Source of the DNA: Cognaticolwellia mytili
GTDB taxonomy: Bacteria > Pseudomonadota > Gammaproteobacteria > Enterobacterales > Alteromonadaceae
Reading direction: 5' to 3'
Assembly: GCF_002104475.1 (NCBI RefSeq)
Contig: NZ_NBOF01000001.1
Coordinates: 806,001-870,000, forward strand
DNA: 64,000 bases
Both the position numbers and the translations under genes were made by a program. The first letter of the stretch is position 1; every line of letters starts with the position of its first letter. The notes under the pieces are model-generated. The model searched no databases, was not told the DNA's origin, and was given only the letters and a program-made list of their open reading frames with translations. Below are positions 1-9,021 of the stretch, one piece after another.

Positions 1-331
1 TTTTTACAAATAGCTTAATAGTTTCTTTACGGTATGGTTGGGTAAACACAGCATACCGTAGTCTCTCCTCGCTAATTGAAGCTCCCATAGCAACATCTAT
101 TTCACCGGTTTTAAGGTAATGTAAGTGTCGCTTCCAAGGTAGTTCAGTGTATTCTGATGTGTAGCCGACTTTTACTAAAATAGCGTTTAAAATTTCTACA
201 TCTAAGCCGACTAGCTGTTGCTGATTATTTCTAGAAATATAGGGATACCAAATTTCCCAACCGACATGCAATTTTTTTGCATAAGTAGGAGAAATCAATA
301 TTAAACAAAAGACGAGAAGGATATATTTCAT
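1..331 (-). CDS. Periplasmic solute-binding protein, family 3 (partial)
   Basis: Only the first 110 codons are present; the gene runs off the left edge of the window. The N-terminus is a clear signal peptide (MKYILLVFCLILISPTYA), followed by a stretch typical of bacterial family 3 solute-binding proteins: a start of the type LHVGWEIWYPY, then GLDVEILNAIL, then a TGEIDVAMGASISEERL segment. Such proteins bind amino acids or similar small solutes in the periplasm. Many members in Alteromonadales stand alone without an ABC transporter, so the ligand cannot be named. The ATG at 331 is the only start that includes the signal peptide. Confidence 0.75.
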   Translation of the reverse strand, partial: MKYILLVFCLILISPTYAKKLHVGWEIWYPYISRNNQQQLVGLDVEILNAILVKVGYTSEYTELPWKRHLHYLKTGEIDVAMGASISEERLRYAVFTQPYRKETIKLFVK

Positions 332-362
332 TAACTGTCCGTAATCGCCTTTACAAGTTATA

Positions 363-1193
363 TCATTTTAAAGGCTTTAATTTTAATACTAATGCGGGGT
401 CTAATCTCATATTAAACCAATTTATGCGCCAATCTAGATGTGGGCCTGTTGCCCTGCCACTGGAACCGACGGCTGCAACCAATTGCCCTTTGGTTACTTT
501 ATCACCAACTTTGACATAAGAGTCGCTTAAATGCAAAAATGTTGAGCTAACTCCATGACCGTGGTCGATTATCATCGTACCGCCAGAATAAAACATATCA
601 GGCACGTACATTAATATAGTACCATCAGCAGGTGCTTTAACCGGATCGCCTTTTTTACCAGCATAATCTAAACCGTAGTGTGGTCGTTTAGGTACACCAT
701 TATAATAACGCTGACTGCCATATACACCGGTAATAGTGCCTTCAATTGGCGCAATAAAACCTTGTGCAAAGGCAGTTAAATCACTATCAACTTTTCGTGC
801 TGCTGATATTTTCTTATTATCTTCCCCTGCACGAATATTGGCCTTTTTGTTAGGGTTCATTATTTTTTTAGAAATACCCGTCACTTTCTGAATGTTATAT
901 TCACGTTTTAACGGTTTAAGTAACTGTTTTTCTTGCGATCCATCAGGTTTAGTAATCACTAATTCACTATTGTTTTTTTCATCTCGGCTAAAACCTAGCG
1001 CATAATCACCTGTGCTTGATACTTTGATGGCCTTGCCATTAAGCATGACTTTATTTTCCGGCGCTGTTTTTCCAACAATTAAAGCCCCTTGAAAAAATTG
1101 CTCAGTAAGTTGCTCTTTGGCAGACAAAGGCTGCAAGATTAATAAAGAGGCAAGCAATGCCCCTAAAAATAATAATGAAAACTTTTTAACCAT
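363..1193 (-). CDS. M23 family metallopeptidase (LytM-type), exported
   Basis: Probable peptidoglycan endopeptidase or amidase activator of the periplasm. Residues 1-25 form a signal peptide (MVKKFSLLFLGALLASLL...). A middle domain of about 110 residues is followed by an M23 domain at 145-270. Zinc ligands of the HxxxD motif are H172 and D176 (PHYGLDY) and a further His is H221 (FLHLSD). The last motif reads HLD (252-254) rather than the usual HLH, so Asp takes the place of one zinc ligand; the following text (WRINWFNMRLDP) is typical of the family. I chose the ATG at 1193 because it starts the signal peptide; an in-frame start at 1229 adds 12 residues without signal-like character. The gene overlaps the end of the upstream QueD-like gene by 8 bp, so the two are probably co-transcribed. 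Confidence 0.85.
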   Translation of the reverse strand: MVKKFSLLFLGALLASLLILQPLSAKEQLTEQFFQGALIVGKTAPENKVMLNGKAIKVSSTGDYALGFSRDEKNNSELVITKPDGSQEKQLLKPLKREYNIQKVTGISKKIMNPNKKANIRAGEDNKKISAARKVDSDLTAFAQGFIAPIEGTITGVYGSQRYYNGVPKRPHYGLDYAGKKGDPVKAPADGTILMYVPDMFYSGGTMIIDHGHGVSSTFLHLSDSYVKVGDKVTKGQLVAAVGSSGRATGPHLDWRINWFNMRLDPALVLKLKPLK

Positions 1194-2067
1194 TAGCAAT
1201 AGCTCCTTTTGCAACACCCTCGAATGCAACTACTTTAAATTCATCATTTGGCGATTGTTGTTTCAGTTGACGAACAATAAAGTCGGCAAGTAATTCAACG
1301 GTAGAGTCACAATCAACTACGTCTAAAATTTTACTAGGTACGGCAATATCAAAACGTCCTTGTGGCGCGAAATAAGAAAATAATTGGTGATCGGGTGTCA
1401 AATTAGCTTTAGCGTCATTTGATAGTTCAATATCAACAAGCGCAATGCGATCAGCTTCACTTGCTAAATAAATGTCCTGCCAGCGTGTACTCCAATCTTG
1501 CTCTAATGTTGCCGAGCGTTGGCCATTTTTATAAATATGAATTTTTGAGCGATGACCATGAGCAATACGTTGGCAATTACCGTCATGTAGTTTTAAACCA
1601 TGAGTATAGTGATAATAAGCACCGTCGATTATTTCAGGTCGTAAGTTTAGTGTTAAGCCCTGAACGTTTTCTGGCAACTCAGCCAATATGATGGTTGTAA
1701 GATGCTTGGTTACCGACGCAATATCAATCTGCTTAGCAGCAATTTTAGCAAAGGCACAAAGAGGTGATTGTAAAAAGTAATCACCTAATTTCGATCTAAA
1801 ATTTACATATTCATGCCCTTCGCGTGCATCTGAATCACTTACGTTAACTGAATCATCTTGCATAGGTAAAAGCAGTTTATGATCAACAGCTTCATCAATA
1901 ATGGCTTTAATTTGCTTTTTTACAACGGCAAAATCAAGCACCATGCTCATTTCATTTAAACTACCGTCGAGTAATACATCGACTATCCAGCTTTCACCAA
2001 CAATACCGCGATCCGGACAACAGTAAGAGAAGTCAATAACGGTTAAATCATTTACAAATAATTGCAT
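1186..2067 (-). CDS. 6-pyruvoyl-tetrahydropterin synthase / QueD-like protein, double-length
   Basis: T-fold protein related to 6-carboxytetrahydropterin synthase (QueD) and PTPS. At 293 residues it is about twice the length of QueD (about 120). The N-terminal half has the family's MVLDFAVVKKQIK and DEAVDHKLLLP stretches. The C-terminal half has a histidine-rich stretch, THGLKLHDGNCQRIAHGHR, which resembles the Cys and zinc-His motif of the family. The protein therefore looks like a split or tandem T-fold with the two signatures in different halves. Whether it makes a queuosine or folate precursor, or has another role, cannot be read from sequence. It lies 13 bp downstream of pyrC and overlaps the M23 gene, so the three form a likely operon. 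Confidence 0.7.
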   Translation of the reverse strand: MQLFVNDLTVIDFSYCCPDRGIVGESWIVDVLLDGSLNEMSMVLDFAVVKKQIKAIIDEAVDHKLLLPMQDDSVNVSDSDAREGHEYVNFRSKLGDYFLQSPLCAFAKIAAKQIDIASVTKHLTTIILAELPENVQGLTLNLRPEIIDGAYYHYTHGLKLHDGNCQRIAHGHRSKIHIYKNGQRSATLEQDWSTRWQDIYLASEADRIALVDIELSNDAKANLTPDHQLFSYFAPQGRFDIAVPSKILDVVDCDSTVELLADFIVRQLKQQSPNDEFKVVAFEGVAKGAIANG

Positions 2068-2080
2068 TTAACGCCACCTA

Positions 2081-3109
2081 CTATTTCACTTGCCAAGCAA
2101 TACTTTCGTTTGCTCGAATTGGTACAACTTCATCATTACCAAACGCCATCGTCGCAGGTACTGGCCATTCTTCTTTCACTAAAGTGATTTTGTCAGTGTT
2201 AACCGGTAAATTATAAAATTTAGGACCATTTAAACTAGCAAAGGCTTCAAGCTTATCAAGCGCTCCAGCAGCTTCAAATGCTTCAGCATAAAGTTCAATA
2301 GCGGCATGTGCCGTGTATGAACCAGCACAACCACAAGCAGATTCTTTTGCATGTTGTGGATGCGGAGCAGAGTCTGTGCCCAAAAAGAACTTTTCACTAC
2401 CACTAGTTGCTGCTTCAATAAGTGCCTGCTGATGAATATTGCGTTTTAAAATCGGTAAACAGAAATAATGTGGACGAATACCGCCAACCAACATATGGTT
2501 ACGGTTAAATAATAAATGGTGAACAGTGATCGTTGCAGCAACGTTATCACCAGCGGCTTTAACAAAGTCTACCGCGTTTTTAGTGGTAATATGTTCTAGA
2601 ACGATTTTTAACGTTGAGTACTTCGCTACTAACGGACGTAAAATAGTATCAATAAATACCGCTTCACGATCGAAAATGTCGACATCGTGATCTGTTACTT
2701 CACCGTGGATCAACAACGGCATATTTTCTTCTTCCATTGCAGCTAATACTGGCGCGATATTATCAACGCTGGTGACACCAGAAGATGAATTTGTTGTGGC
2801 ACCGGCAGGATAAAGTTTCGCGGCGTAAACAATGCCAGATGCTTTTGCAGCTTTAATATCTTCTGCAGTTGTTTGGTCAGTTAAATACAAAACCATTAAC
2901 GGTTGAAATTGTTTGCTTGGGCTCGCGGCCATAATACGTTGATGATACTCACGAGCTAATTCAGCATTAGTTACCGGTGGTACAAGATTTGGCATAACAA
3001 TAGCGCGGGCAAAATAACGGCTAATATCAGGTACTGTGGTATTTAATGCCGCGCCATCGCGCAAATGTACATGCCAGTCGTCTGGACGAGTAATTGTTAA
3101 TGTGGTCAT
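2081..3109 (-). CDS. pyrC: Dihydroorotase, class II
   Basis: Converts N-carbamoyl-L-aspartate to dihydroorotate, the third step of pyrimidine synthesis in the cytoplasm. The length of 342 residues matches the E. coli-type PyrC family (about 348). The metal-binding HVHLRDG motif is at 13-19, the carbamylated lysine lies in AAKLYPAG, further metal-ligand histidines are in LIHGEV and LEHITTK, and the catalytic aspartate is in LGTDSAPH. Start at 3109 gives the canonical [15 protein letters not shown] beginning. It probably leads an operon with the QueD-like and M23 genes downstream. Confidence 0.97.
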   Translation of the reverse strand: MTTLTITRPDDWHVHLRDGAALNTTVPDISRYFARAIVMPNLVPPVTNAELAREYHQRIMAASPSKQFQPLMVLYLTDQTTAEDIKAAKASGIVYAAKLYPAGATTNSSSGVTSVDNIAPVLAAMEEENMPLLIHGEVTDHDVDIFDREAVFIDTILRPLVAKYSTLKIVLEHITTKNAVDFVKAAGDNVAATITVHHLLFNRNHMLVGGIRPHYFCLPILKRNIHQQALIEAATSGSEKFFLGTDSAPHPQHAKESACGCAGSYTAHAAIELYAEAFEAAGALDKLEAFASLNGPKFYNLPVNTDKITLVKEEWPVPATMAFGNDEVVPIRANESIAWQVK

Positions 3110-3205
3110 TATACTTCCTAATTAAATCTGTTCATTTTCGATTACCCTTATTGGGCAATTTGTTTATATATGCAAGCTCACTGTTATAGCTATTGCACAG
3201 CGAAG

Positions 3206-4303
3206 CTAGAATTCGTCTTCTGATTCTTCACTGCTTGACGTTATAGCTGCTTGGCTTTGACTAGCCTGTTTAGCATTGCTTTCAATTAACGCTAATAGTT
3301 GATCTTTTAAATTTGGCGGCACTTTAAAGATAGTAATACTTTCGTTAGATGGATTGTAAACCACGTCTTGTCCAAAGTGACTACGCTCAAAGCTCAAGCT
3401 AATACCATTACCATAACCGGCATATTTAGTAACTTTGTTCACTACCGCTTGGTCATGAGGAAAAGATTCTTCAATCGGGTACGACTGCTCTTGGCAAAAT
3501 TTATAAAAATCTGAGCCACTTTCTTCTGACTTAATGACATTACCAATTTCTTGCAATGAAACATCTTGGGCAGACTCTTTTTGCTCTTTACAATAAGTTA
3601 ATAGCTCTTTACGTGTTTGCTGCTTCTCGTTGGCATCAAACTGGTTAACAGCAACATAATCTTCAACGGCTTGCACTAAGGTTTGCGTTTGCTCTTTGGA
3701 GTTCAAGCCTTCTTCACAACTTAAAAAGTCTAAGAAAAAGTCAGACACTTTTCGACCGGCTCTACCCTTAATGAAAGAAATATAACGATTACCTTCAGCA
3801 TTATCTTGATAATCAAACAAATCAATACGCGCCGCTAATTGCAACTTATTAGTATCAAGATGTTGATCGGCAGAAATATTGAGTTCGCCGTCGACTGAAT
3901 AATGTTCAGAAATAGGTATAACCGCTGCTAGCAAGTAGCGACCGCCCATATATTCATAGTGACAAATAATTAAATAGCCTGTTTCGGCTAGGTCGTACTT
4001 TTCAATTTCATTTTTAAGCAAGTTAGCGGCTTGACTGCTAAATTGATAGAAACTTTGCACATCGCCTAAGTAACTTTCCATAATATCAACAAAACGGGCA
4101 CTTTCGCCTTCTGCAGGCATCGAAGAAAAATGACCGTATGCTTTACTGCCTTTGCTGTTATAAATTTTGTGTAAGGCATCAACAAAATTTTCTATTTTAC
4201 TGCTAGCCGCAACATTTTCAGGACCTAACCTGAGTACAACTTCACCAGTTTCTTCTTTTTTAGTTAAAAAATGCAGTGCAATGTTCGAAATAATTAAGCT
4301 CAT
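3206..4303 (-). CDS. yejK: Nucleoid-associated protein YejK/NdpA
   Basis: Member of the NdpA/YejK family of nucleoid-associated proteins. Family hallmarks visible are the N-terminal SLIISNIALHFLTK segment, YNSKGSKAYGHFS near 50, YLLAAVIPI in the middle and FIKGRAGRKVSDFF near 180. Length of 365 is slightly above the usual 335-340 because of a polar tail ending in EESEDEF. It is divergent from yejL, as in E. coli, where yejK, yejL and yejM are neighbours. The 80-bp divergent gap (4304-4383) must hold both promoters. Confidence 0.93.
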   Translation of the reverse strand: MSLIISNIALHFLTKKEETGEVVLRLGPENVAASSKIENFVDALHKIYNSKGSKAYGHFSSMPAEGESARFVDIMESYLGDVQSFYQFSSQAANLLKNEIEKYDLAETGYLIICHYEYMGGRYLLAAVIPISEHYSVDGELNISADQHLDTNKLQLAARIDLFDYQDNAEGNRYISFIKGRAGRKVSDFFLDFLSCEEGLNSKEQTQTLVQAVEDYVAVNQFDANEKQQTRKELLTYCKEQKESAQDVSLQEIGNVIKSEESGSDFYKFCQEQSYPIEESFPHDQAVVNKVTKYAGYGNGISLSFERSHFGQDVVYNPSNESITIFKVPPNLKDQLLALIESNAKQASQSQAAITSSSEESEDEF

Positions 4304-4383
4304 AGATAAAGGTCAGTATTATATTGTTCGGGCATTTGATAAACTTAACATTAGTTTATTCAATTACCAATTAAGTGTTTAAG

Positions 4384-4605
4384 ATGCCTATTGTATCCAA
4401 GTATTCCAACGAACGTGTAGAAAAAATTATCCAAGATTTGCATGACGTACTCGTAAAAGAGTCTGCAACCCCTGATCTAGCGCTGATGTGCCTAGGAAAT
4501 ACCCTGACAGAAATTATTAATAATAATGTGCCAGAGTCAAGACGTGAAGCAATAGTAGACAATTTTACCAGTGCATTAAAACAATCTATACAAAAATCTA
4601 AATAA
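4384..4605 (+). CDS. yejL: UPF0352 / DUF1414 protein YejL
   Basis: Small protein of 73 residues of the YejL family (UPF0352), function unknown. It shows the family start [19 protein letters not shown] and a helical, nucleic-acid-free sequence without signal or membrane segments. I take the ATG at 4384; a GTG at 4375 in the same frame would add three residues that the family lacks. It sits between yejK and yejM, the same order as in E. coli, which strongly supports the call. Confidence 0.92.
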   Translation: MPIVSKYSNERVEKIIQDLHDVLVKESATPDLALMCLGNTLTEIINNNVPESRREAIVDNFTSALKQSIQKSK

Positions 4606-4741
4606 AACCTATATCGTAGTCATTTAAAATGCATAATTTTCCCTAGGGAAAAGTGCAATTTGAATGATTACAGCAATATAAGTATTATCTAGCAGTAGAA
4701 AGTGACAATTATAAACAATAATAAGAGAATTTTAAGACGCA

Positions 4742-6433
4742 ATGGTTTCATTTGAATCAAAACCCTATAGTAAGCGCCTATTGCAGCTCGTTAGTTGGAG
4801 CCACTGGTTTACATTTTTCAACATAATTGCTGCGATTTTACTATCGTCAATTTATGTCTTTAATGAATCTATGCCGGAAACCTTGCTCGGCCAAACTTAT
4901 TTAGTCACCACATGGTTAAGCCATATGGCCTTTTTAACCTTTATGAGTTTTGTGCTGATATTGTTTCCGATCACTTTGTTGTTTCCCCATACACGCTTTA
5001 TACGGGTTGTCGCTTCCATTATTTTTACCGCAGAACTATTACTGCTGTTACTCGACGCCTTCATTTATTCGCGTTTGGGATACCATTTAAATATTTCTTC
5101 AAGCGCGCCAATTTTAGAATTAATAAGCAATGAAATTCAGCAGAACAGTCGAATATTTTGGTTTGTCAGTCTAGTACTTTGGCTTGTTATATTATCATTT
5201 GAATTGATCGCTTCTAACTACGCATGGAAGCATCTTAAAACATTACAAAAAACAATCTTTGCTCGTTTTGTTGTTGTGCCTTTAGTGGTATTTTTCTTCT
5301 TTAGCCATATCGTTCACATTTGGGCAGATGCCAACTTAGAATACGATGTATTACGTCAAGATACTGTACTACCATTATCGTATCCATCAACTGCCAAAAC
5401 CCTACTTACCAAGTATGGAATGTTTGATGAGGTTGACTATATGGCTCGCCGTACTAGCCCACTCGCTTTTACTGATTTAATACCCAAATATCCAACTTAC
5501 CAAGGTCAGTGTCCGAATAATATAGCACTAACACAGTCGGTATTTATGGTGTTAACCGACGAGACACTAACTAGCCAACAATTAGACAAAATAAAGCAGA
5601 GAGTCAATCTTGGCAGGCTTTCGCTTGATAACCACATTGATAACGCGTTACCTAAAGATGCATGGTTTAACTTGTTTTATAGTTTACCAAGCATTTATAA
5701 AGCTGATGTTTTAGCACAAAACACTTCACCACTGTTATTACAAATAATTGACAAGAAAAACTTAGCCAAAACCTTTACCGTTATTGGCGATAGTAAAACT
5801 AATAGTGAAAGTGAACCTGCACTTTCAAACCCGATTAATACACTATTTCCAACACCAACCAAGCTCAATGATATCTCTAGCTTAATTTTTGCAGACAAGC
5901 TAAATAGTCGTGTTCCAGGCTTACACGTGTTTTATTTCAAGGGTAAGAACAGCTATCAATTTGAATTATTCTTGGACGCATTAATGTCAGCGCAGAATAA
6001 GAAACAACAAAAAGATATTCTTTGGATCAGCTCTATTGGTAATCAAAGTGCAGAGACAAGTTTATCTATCAAACCTGCGCTATTAGTAATTCCTACGGAC
6101 AAGAATAAATCTGTCAATAAGCTCACCAGTCACATGGACGTACAGCCAACGCTTATTAAACGTTGGTTAGCTTGTGATATTGACGTTAGCTATTACAGTA
6201 ACGGCACTGATATTCAACGCTTAAATAAAGACCGTATTATTGCTAATACCATGGATGATGGCATTGTGGTGTTTAACAAAGACAAATCAATGTTTATCGA
6301 CCAAAATGGTAATTTTCAAAGCTACTCAATTCAACTTGCGGCCCCGATTACCGCAAAAACTGATTTTCCACTGATGATTGATGGTGTGCATTTTATTAAG
6401 CAATTTAGTGAACAAGCAAATAAAGCACAATAA
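4742..6433 (+). CDS. yejM: Inner-membrane sulfatase-like protein YejM (LapC/PbgA)
   Basis: Member of the YejM/LapC/PbgA family, inner-membrane regulators of lipopolysaccharide synthesis that act through LapB/FtsH on LpxC. Residues 20-190 carry five hydrophobic segments (for example FFNIIAAILLSSIYVF and FVVVPLVVFFFFSHIV), followed by a periplasmic alkaline-phosphatase/sulfatase-like domain. The length of 563 is slightly below E. coli YejM (586). The periplasmic half is diverged from the E. coli protein; I see no intact sulfatase Cys/Ser-x-Pro-x-Arg signature, in line with the family being non-enzymatic. It follows yejL by 136 bp and is followed by tRNA-Pro(GGG), matching the E. coli yejM-proL order. 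Confidence 0.9.
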   Translation: MVSFESKPYSKRLLQLVSWSHWFTFFNIIAAILLSSIYVFNESMPETLLGQTYLVTTWLSHMAFLTFMSFVLILFPITLLFPHTRFIRVVASIIFTAELLLLLLDAFIYSRLGYHLNISSSAPILELISNEIQQNSRIFWFVSLVLWLVILSFELIASNYAWKHLKTLQKTIFARFVVVPLVVFFFFSHIVHIWADANLEYDVLRQDTVLPLSYPSTAKTLLTKYGMFDEVDYMARRTSPLAFTDLIPKYPTYQGQCPNNIALTQSVFMVLTDETLTSQQLDKIKQRVNLGRLSLDNHIDNALPKDAWFNLFYSLPSIYKADVLAQNTSPLLLQIIDKKNLAKTFTVIGDSKTNSESEPALSNPINTLFPTPTKLNDISSLIFADKLNSRVPGLHVFYFKGKNSYQFELFLDALMSAQNKKQQKDILWISSIGNQSAETSLSIKPALLVIPTDKNKSVNKLTSHMDVQPTLIKRWLACDIDVSYYSNGTDIQRLNKDRIIANTMDDGIVVFNKDKSMFIDQNGNFQSYSIQLAAPITAKTDFPLMIDGVHFIKQFSEQANKAQ

Positions 6434-6542
6434 TTAACCACTTAGCTGCAATAAAATGGTTTTTTAACTGCATTTTATTGCATTCAGTTGATAAATCATT
6501 AGTATATCTAACATAAGTTTTATCCCCATTAAACTTATGTTT

Positions 6543-6619
6543 CGGGGTATAGCGCAGCTTGGTAGCGCGTGCGTCTGGGGGACGTGAGGTCGCAAGTTCG
6601 AATCTTGCTACTCCGACCA
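6543..6619 (+). tRNA. tRNA-Pro (anticodon GGG)
   Basis: A 77-nt cloverleaf can be drawn: 5' acceptor CGGGGTA, D arm with GCGC-AGCTTGGTA-GCGC, anticodon stem TGCGT/ACGTG with loop CTGGGGG giving anticodon GGG, T arm with GTTCGAATC, 3' acceptor TACTCCG, discriminator A and an encoded CCA. It follows yejM, as proL does in E. coli. Confidence 0.97.
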
Positions 6620-6639
6620 AATTAAGCATTATAAATTAG

Positions 6640-6680
6640 CCACTTAGTAACAACTCAATAATTGTTCAAGTGGTTTTTTT
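6640..6680 (+). terminator. Rho-independent terminator after tRNA-Pro
   Basis: An interrupted stem CCACTT/AAGTGG with an inner AACAA/TTGTT pair is followed by seven T residues. It lies 20 nt beyond the CCA end of the tRNA. Confidence 0.8.
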
Positions 6681-6895
6681 GTGTCTTACTTTCATACAGC
6701 TAAGCAAAGTATCTATTTGAATAAACAAGTCATAAATTTCTATCATAGTACGTTCAAATAACAGTATTTACAAAATCTCACACTCCTCAATACAAAACTA
6801 ACACTTTATAAAAACTAAAGCCGCAGATTTGAACTATAACCAACAGTAGAATGCCCCCCAAGTTTATGAATGAATTAAAACAAAGGGAAAGTTCA

Positions 6896-8914
6896 ATGGT
6901 ACAAAGAAACCCAGCACTTATCGTTTCAGCAATAATGGCCGTAAGTATCCTTACAGCATGTGGCAGCTCTAGTTCAAAAAAAGAACCTACGATTACACCA
7001 CCGGTTGTTCCGCCCACTAGTGCGTATAAATCAATCGAATGTAACAGCATGCTTTCTTCATCTCAGTTAGCCTTATTAACTGCAGGCTCGAGTTGTGGTT
7101 TTCTTACTGTGCCAGAAAAGCATGCTATATACGACCAACCTGCTTCAACGAAAAATATTGAAATAGCAGTAATAAAATTAGCTTCTACGTCGGCAAATAA
7201 AAAATTGGATCCAATTGTTTTCCTTCAGGGTGGTCCTGGTGGCAGCGGAAATTCAAGCATTGCTCAAATTATTGAGTCAGGTACTTTTATTAATGAAAGA
7301 GATGTATTTTTAGTAGATCAACGTGGTACAGGCTATTCTAAACCGGCACTGCTTTGCACTGAATATACTGGTGAAGCTGGTACGCCTGCGCAAGTGGCCG
7401 CATGTAAAACTCGATTAGAAAGTTCAGGCGTTGATTTAAATGCCTATCATAGTGTACATAATGCCCTAGATATTATTAAGTTAAGAGAAGCACTAGCCAT
7501 ATCTGAGTGGAATTTATATGGTATATCTTATGGCACACGTTTAGCCGCAACTATCATGCGCGAAAATAGCACGGGTGTACGTAGTGTTATTTTAGATGGT
7601 GTGTTTCCAATAGAAGTAAATGGTATTTCAGATACACCATGGGCGAACTATGAACAGCTAAATCAAATAATTGAGAATTGTAACAATACAGATAGCTGCC
7701 CTGCTGATGATTTCAAAACGACTATAGAAGATATTATCGCTCGTATGCATAATGAAAATATGATCGAAGAAAGTCGAGTGTTCATCCAAAACTTACTCAA
7801 CCTTTCTGCAGAGCCTGTGATCATCAATTACTTAGTAGCCGTTAATGAGGACATCAGTAAATATGCATCTGCCTTAGATGATTTAATGTCTGAACAAAGT
7901 GACGAGCAAGAACAAAGTGATGAGCAAGAAGAAGATCAATTTTACGTTGCTATGGGTTTATCAACGGTCTGTGCAGAAGAATATCCATTTCTTAACGTTA
8001 CCGATTTAGTTGGCGATAACAGTGAAGGTTGGTCAGCCAGTACACAACTCGCTGTCAATGGGATGTTCCACATGGGCTTTGATGCCGCTTCATGTAAAGC
8101 GTGGAATGTTGGTGCCGCAAACGATATTGAAACACAAGCCGTTAGTAGCAGCTTGCCTGTATTAATTCTTAATGGCTTGCAAGATACACAAACACCTGCA
8201 TCTTGGGGAGCATTAGTGGCTAAAAACATGCCTAACTCACAAAACATCACTAATCCACAAGGTGGACACGGGCAGTTATTCACAGGCTCTGAATGTTTTG
8301 AGAGTTTAGCTGATGAATTTTTAACTTCGCCTAGTCAATCAGTTGATAGCAGTTGTGTAGCCGCTATTCCTAAATTAATTTATGCCAATGATGATCAAGA
8401 AGCATCTGCGAATTTCACTTTTAAAGATAATGATGACAGTGCGGATACTGTTTATATGAATGGTGTTATTGGCTCAGATACTTTAGATGTAATGCGAGAA
8501 TTTTTAACTAAATACCCACAAATTAAAACGATTGTGATGCAAAATGTTCCAGGGTCTATGGATGATGACATTAATTTGAAAGCGTCGTTAGAAATCAGAA
8601 ATCGCGGTATTGCCACGCATATCCCTGCCGACGGCATGGTCGCTTCTGGCGGTACCGATATGTTTTTAGCTGGTACTAAACGTACAATTGATACAGGTGC
8701 TAGATTAGGCGTTCATTCATGGAGTGACGGTAGCGGAAAAGCTGCGCTTGATTATCCAAGAGATCATCAAGAGCATGTTAAATACCTAGATTATTATAGG
8801 GTTATCGGCATTCCTACTGATTTTTATTGGTATACCTTAGAAGCAGCACCTGCTGACAGTATCCACTGGATGACAGCTGAAGAAATCGTTCAGTATAATA
8901 TTTTAACGGACTAG
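6896..8914 (+). CDS. Lipoprotein: alpha/beta hydrolase (S33-like) fused to a ClpP/crotonase-like domain
   Basis: A 672-residue exported protein with two possible catalytic modules. The lipoprotein signal ends at LTAC (Cys22). Residues 50-460 are an alpha/beta hydrolase of the tripeptidyl-aminopeptidase/proline-iminopeptidase type: oxyanion segment QGGPGGSG (111-118), nucleophile GISYG (Ser211), then an Asp in LNGLQDTQTP and a His in GGHGQL. Residues 475-672 match the COG3904-type periplasmic ClpP-like domain, with the nucleophile in VASGGTD (Ser584) and a nearby GVHSW (His607). I see both active sites intact. The ATG at 6896 is preceded by AAAGGGAAA and starts the signal peptide; an upstream ATG at 6851 would spoil it. 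An acidic low-complexity linker lies near residue 335. It is monocistronic, between terminators at 6640 and 8965. Confidence 0.8.
   Translation: MVQRNPALIVSAIMAVSILTACGSSSSKKEPTITPPVVPPTSAYKSIECNSMLSSSQLALLTAGSSCGFLTVPEKHAIYDQPASTKNIEIAVIKLASTSANKKLDPIVFLQGGPGGSGNSSIAQIIESGTFINERDVFLVDQRGTGYSKPALLCTEYTGEAGTPAQVAACKTRLESSGVDLNAYHSVHNALDIIKLREALAISEWNLYGISYGTRLAATIMRENSTGVRSVILDGVFPIEVNGISDTPWANYEQLNQIIENCNNTDSCPADDFKTTIEDIIARMHNENMIEESRVFIQNLLNLSAEPVIINYLVAVNEDISKYASALDDLMSEQSDEQEQSDEQEEDQFYVAMGLSTVCAEEYPFLNVTDLVGDNSEGWSASTQLAVNGMFHMGFDAASCKAWNVGAANDIETQAVSSSLPVLILNGLQDTQTPASWGALVAKNMPNSQNITNPQGGHGQLFTGSECFESLADEFLTSPSQSVDSSCVAAIPKLIYANDDQEASANFTFKDNDDSADTVYMNGVIGSDTLDVMREFLTKYPQIKTIVMQNVPGSMDDDINLKASLEIRNRGIATHIPADGMVASGGTDMFLAGTKRTIDTGARLGVHSWSDGSGKAALDYPRDHQEHVKYLDYYRVIGIPTDFYWYTLEAAPADSIHWMTAEEIVQYNILTD
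7892..7927 (+). repeat. Two 18-bp in-frame tandem repeat units
   Basis: The unit GAACAAAGTGAYGAGCAA occurs twice back to back inside the hydrolase gene and encodes EQSDEQ-EQSDEQ. It makes an acidic linker and is a plausible slippage site with length variation between strains. Confidence 0.85.
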
Positions 8915-8964
8915 ACACATAGTGATAGCTTATAGGTTAGAAACAAACCACTAAGTCTTTTACT

Positions 8965-8998
8965 AAAAAGCCGAGTATCTTGCGATGCTCGGCTTTTT
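8965..8998. terminator. Bidirectional terminator between the hydrolase gene and putA
   Basis: AAAAAGCCGAG and CTCGGCTTTTT form a perfect 11-bp inverted repeat around a 12-nt loop, with A and T runs on both sides. It can serve the two convergent genes. Confidence 0.9.
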
Positions 8999-9021
8999 AA
9001 ATGTTAACGTCAATTAAGCCG

